DNA of 8,433 bases from the NCBI GenBank assembly GCA_025360685.1, contig JANYBR010000038.1:1-8433 (forward strand). Reading direction: 5' to 3'. Position 1 is the stretch's first letter. Each line of letters begins with the position of its first letter. Positions 7,106-8,433 of this stretch are shown in pieces. The position numbers were made by a program, and so were the translations under genes. This DNA is from Pseudomonadota bacterium. Its GTDB lineage: Bacteria > Pseudomonadota > Alphaproteobacteria > Micropepsales > Micropepsaceae. Below the pieces are notes generated by a model that was not told the origin of the DNA, did not search any database, and worked only from the letters and a program-made list of their open reading frames with translations.

Positions 7106-7374
7106 CCGTGGCTCAGCCTGTGGGCGGCTAGCCGAACGGCCCGTGGTTCGGTTCGCGTGGTTTGGCAGAAATCAACCAGAAGTTCTTCATTTGCCAGCAG
7201 AAAATCCAGGATGGCAACCTGGAAATCCGCGTCCGCCGCTCGGTCGCGAAGTGTGACCAAGTCGAGACCGGATTGCTCCATCAGCCGTTCCAGTGCGCCG
7301 GACGAGCTCGCGAGAAACGCGAGAACGTTCAGGGCGAGTGTCTGTGCCTGATCAATATTGACGCCACCGCGCAT
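7102..7374 (-). CDS. DUF3572 family protein
   Basis: This small helical protein of 90 residues matches DUF3572, an uncharacterised alphaproteobacterial family. Recognisable parts are ALNVLAFLASSSGALERLM near the N-terminus, SGLDLVTLRDRAADADFQ in the middle, and AILDFLLANEELLVDFCQ toward the end. There is no signal peptide or membrane segment. The ATG at 7374-7372 has a strong AGGAGG (7386-7391) at a somewhat long spacing of 11 bases. It is the first gene of the minus-strand operon, and its TGA overlaps the HAD start. From what I recall of alphaproteobacterial genomes, DUF3572 is commonly found beside divK-pleD and dinB, as here. No molecular function is known to me. Confidence 0.85.
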   Translation of the reverse strand: MRGGVNIDQAQTLALNVLAFLASSSGALERLMEQSGLDLVTLRDRAADADFQVAILDFLLANEELLVDFCQTTRTEPRAVRLAAHRLSHG

Positions 7375-7431
7375 CGTCTGGAACGCCTCCTGCCTCGATC
7401 GAGGAACTTACAGGAAGTTGATCGCGGCTGC
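7375..7431 (-). promoter_or_regulatory. Leader of the DUF3572-HAD-mak-dinB operon with SD and palindromes
   Basis: On the minus strand the leader holds an AGGAGG Shine-Dalgarno (7386-7391). Directly upstream lies a perfect 12-base palindrome, CCTCGATCGAGG (7393-7404), then an inverted repeat AACTT-N5-AAGTT (about 7406-7420). The palindrome next to the ribosome-binding site could be an operator or could fold into the message and affect translation. I could not fix a convincing -35/-10 pair, so the promoter may lie further upstream within the decayed kinase region. Confidence 0.4.
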
Positions 7432-7936
7432 CTACCATCCGTCGCGATGAGAATTGCGGCGACCGGCGCAGGTCAAGCCGCGCAGGTCGGCCTGACCGCG
7501 GGTCCGCGTGGAAAGCGTGATCGTTCTCGTCGTGCCGCTGCGCAACTTGGATTCGATCTTCGGGAACCCGCCGTGCGGCTCGACCAATTTCTTCGCAATG
7601 GAGAGACCCGGCGAAGAAAACACTTCCCGCTTCAGCATTTTCGAGAAATCCATTCGGGTTACAGTTTTTGCGATGGCGTCATCCGTCGCTGGCGACGATT
7701 TGGCCGACAGAACGGTTAACCAGCGTGGTCTTCGGAAACTTTTGCGCGGTTTCAGGGAGCTCTGCTTGTCCACATATGAATTGTGGCGCCCAGCACTTCG
7801 AATCGATGTTCCGAATCGTGGCGTTGGACGCACCGATTTTTACGTCTTGGATGCTCACACCCCTCAAATGCCGGTCGAATCGCTGCGTCAACAGGCGCGT
7901 CATTAATCCGTGTCCAAGCCGCCAAGGCCGGAATAC
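7432..7936 (-). pseudogene. Decayed histidine-kinase remnant (linker plus HATPase_c domain), frameshifted and truncated
   Basis: On the minus strand, 7513-7683 reads DDAIAKTVTR, then GLSIAKKLVEPHGG and IESKLRSGTTRTITL. This is the end of a histidine-kinase ATPase domain (family pattern: EDI..vL..F.qvds.lsrk..GTGLGL.iaK.LvelHGG...ieS..g.GTT.titlP). The upstream part continues in another frame (7682-7936): FRPWRLGHGLMTRLL, HLRGVSIQDVKIG, a weak N-box-like ETAQKF and QIVASDG, then a TGA. Key ATP-binding pieces are broken: the N-box Asn is absent, DxGxG stops at SDG exactly where the frame changes, and GTGLGL has become FSSPGL. No His-box (HisKA) is present upstream. The frame closes at 7432 after a non-conserved tail. 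The ATPase end is clear by eye; the upstream half is a weaker match. It lies divergent from divK. Confidence 0.68.
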
Positions 7937-8069
7937 GGGCCTCTGCGGCCGTGCATCGTCAAGGGAGCGTTAAGGTATCGACCCTAATACTAACCAACGC
8001 AAAGCCCCCGCCGAGCGACTTTGGGGCGGGAGCCTCGTTCGGGCGCATGCGCATATTGGAGAGTACCTC
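7937..8069 (+). promoter_or_regulatory. divK promoter/leader region with stem-loop and ribosome-binding site
   Basis: This stretch must drive divK and has no gene of its own. It contains an AT-richer segment (TTAAGG at 7970, TAATAC at 7985-7990, a weak -10 candidate without a matching -35). A GC-rich stem-loop follows: GCCCCCGCC (8004-8012) pairs with GGCGGGAGC (8025-8033) with one C-A mismatch and a 12-base loop. There is also a perfect palindrome GCGCATGCGC (8043-8052) and a GGAG (8058-8061) eight bases before the divK ATG. The stem is not followed by a T-run, so it looks like leader structure rather than a terminator. Confidence 0.45.
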
Positions 8070-8433
8070 ATGGACGCGAAGGCCAAGACCGTTCTGATCG
8101 TTGAAGACAACGAGCTGAATATGAAGCTCTTCCATGATCTCCTCGATGCGCATGGCTACAACATCCTGCAGACCAAGGACGGCATGGAGGCGTTGGACAT
8201 CGCGCGCGAGCACCGTCCCGACCTGATTCTCATGGACATCCAGCTCCCCGAGGTGTCGGGATTGGAAGTCACCAAGTGGCTGAAGGAAGATGATTCCCTC
8301 AAATCGATCCCGGTCGTGGCCGTCACCGCGTTCGCGATGAAAGGCGACGAGGAAGTGATTCGTCAGGGCGGCTGCGAGGCGTACATCTCCAAACCGATCT
8401 CCGTTACGAGCTTTCTGGACACCGTTCGCCGCT
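8070..8433 (+). CDS. divK: DivK single-domain response regulator, 3' end missing
   Basis: DivK is a receiver-only response regulator that is phosphorylated and dephosphorylated by the polar kinases DivJ and PleC and acts through DivL-CckA to lower CtrA activity in the alphaproteobacterial cell cycle. The window holds 121 codons plus one base, beginning MDAKAKTVLIVEDNELNMKL. It shows the acidic pocket Glu12-Asp13, the phospho-acceptor Asp56 in LILMDIQLPE, Thr86 in VAVTAFAMKGDEE, and Lys108 in AYISKPIS. The segments SGLEVTKWLKEDDSL and RQGGCEAYISKPIS are close to Caulobacter DivK as I remember it. The family is about 120-130 residues, so only the last few codons are cut. A GGAG site supports the start. 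pleD would be expected next. Confidence 0.95.
   Translation, partial: MDAKAKTVLIVEDNELNMKLFHDLLDAHGYNILQTKDGMEALDIAREHRPDLILMDIQLPEVSGLEVTKWLKEDDSLKSIPVVAVTAFAMKGDEEVIRQGGCEAYISKPISVTSFLDTVRR

Noticed and set aside
7550..7881. Cluster of GANTC (CcrM methylation) sites near divK
   Set aside because: Four sites in about 330 bases is only mildly above expectation, and similar sites occur elsewhere in the window inside ordinary genes.
7508..7906. Plus-strand reading frame (132 codons) across the DUF3572-divK gap
   Set aside because: It has no recognisable motif or ribosome-binding site, and the opposite strand shows histidine-kinase ATPase patterns that explain why the region is partly open.
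7682..7906. MarR-like reading of the minus-strand frame containing RLLTQRFDRHLRG and GQAEL...TTLV
   Set aside because: A few helix-turn-helix-like words fit, but spacing is off by one or two residues, there is no wing, and the histidine-kinase reading covers this frame and the adjoining one together.
7970..7995. CtrA box (TTAA-N7-TTAA) upstream of divK
   Set aside because: TTAAGG and CTAACC occur, but their spacing is 20 rather than 11 bases. A GGTTAACC at 7714-7721 resembles a half site but lies inside the kinase relic, far from divK.

Overview
The window looks like chromosomal DNA from a GC-rich alphaproteobacterium. The main reasons are a DivK-type single-domain response regulator whose sequence closely matches the Caulobacter/rhizobial DivK family, a DUF3572 gene beside it, a DinB polymerase with the N-terminal Cys-x2-Cys pair arrangement I know from alphaproteobacterial DinB proteins, and a DUF482 (FemAB/GNAT-like) gene next to a HIT gene. 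The order within Hyphomicrobiales or a neighbouring group cannot be fixed from this sequence alone.

Layout, left to right. (1) 1-2190, minus strand: an operon transcribed ridA-like -> DUF482 acyltransferase-like -> HIT hydrolase -> antibiotic-biosynthesis-monooxygenase (ABM) protein, the last cut by the window edge; every junction overlaps by 1-4 bases. (2) 2191-2280: a 90-base divergent promoter region. (3) 2281-4199, plus strand: aguA-aguB, the two steps that turn agmatine into putrescine, overlapping by ATGA. (4) 4200-4274: a convergent junction with an intergenic inverted-repeat element that runs into the dinB stop codon. (5) 4271-7374, minus strand: an operon DUF3572 -> HAD phosphatase-like -> Mak-like ROK sugar kinase -> dinB, again with overlapping or abutting genes. 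(6) 7375-8069: about 700 bases with no intact gene. On the minus strand it holds what reads as a decayed histidine-kinase ATPase domain in two frames, followed by the divK leader. (7) 8070-8433, plus strand: divK, missing only its last few codons.

The functional groups are putrescine synthesis (aguAB), a small housekeeping operon of RidA, HIT and a FemAB-like protein, a mixed operon coupling a sugar kinase and a phosphatase-like protein to a translesion polymerase, and cell-cycle phosphorelay signalling (divK). I did not find a clear new multi-gene system. The most interesting item is the apparent histidine-kinase relic lying back-to-back with divK: a decayed kinase of the kind that acts on such response regulators. 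Translational coupling is pervasive: six of the seven within-operon junctions overlap and the seventh has a single intervening base.
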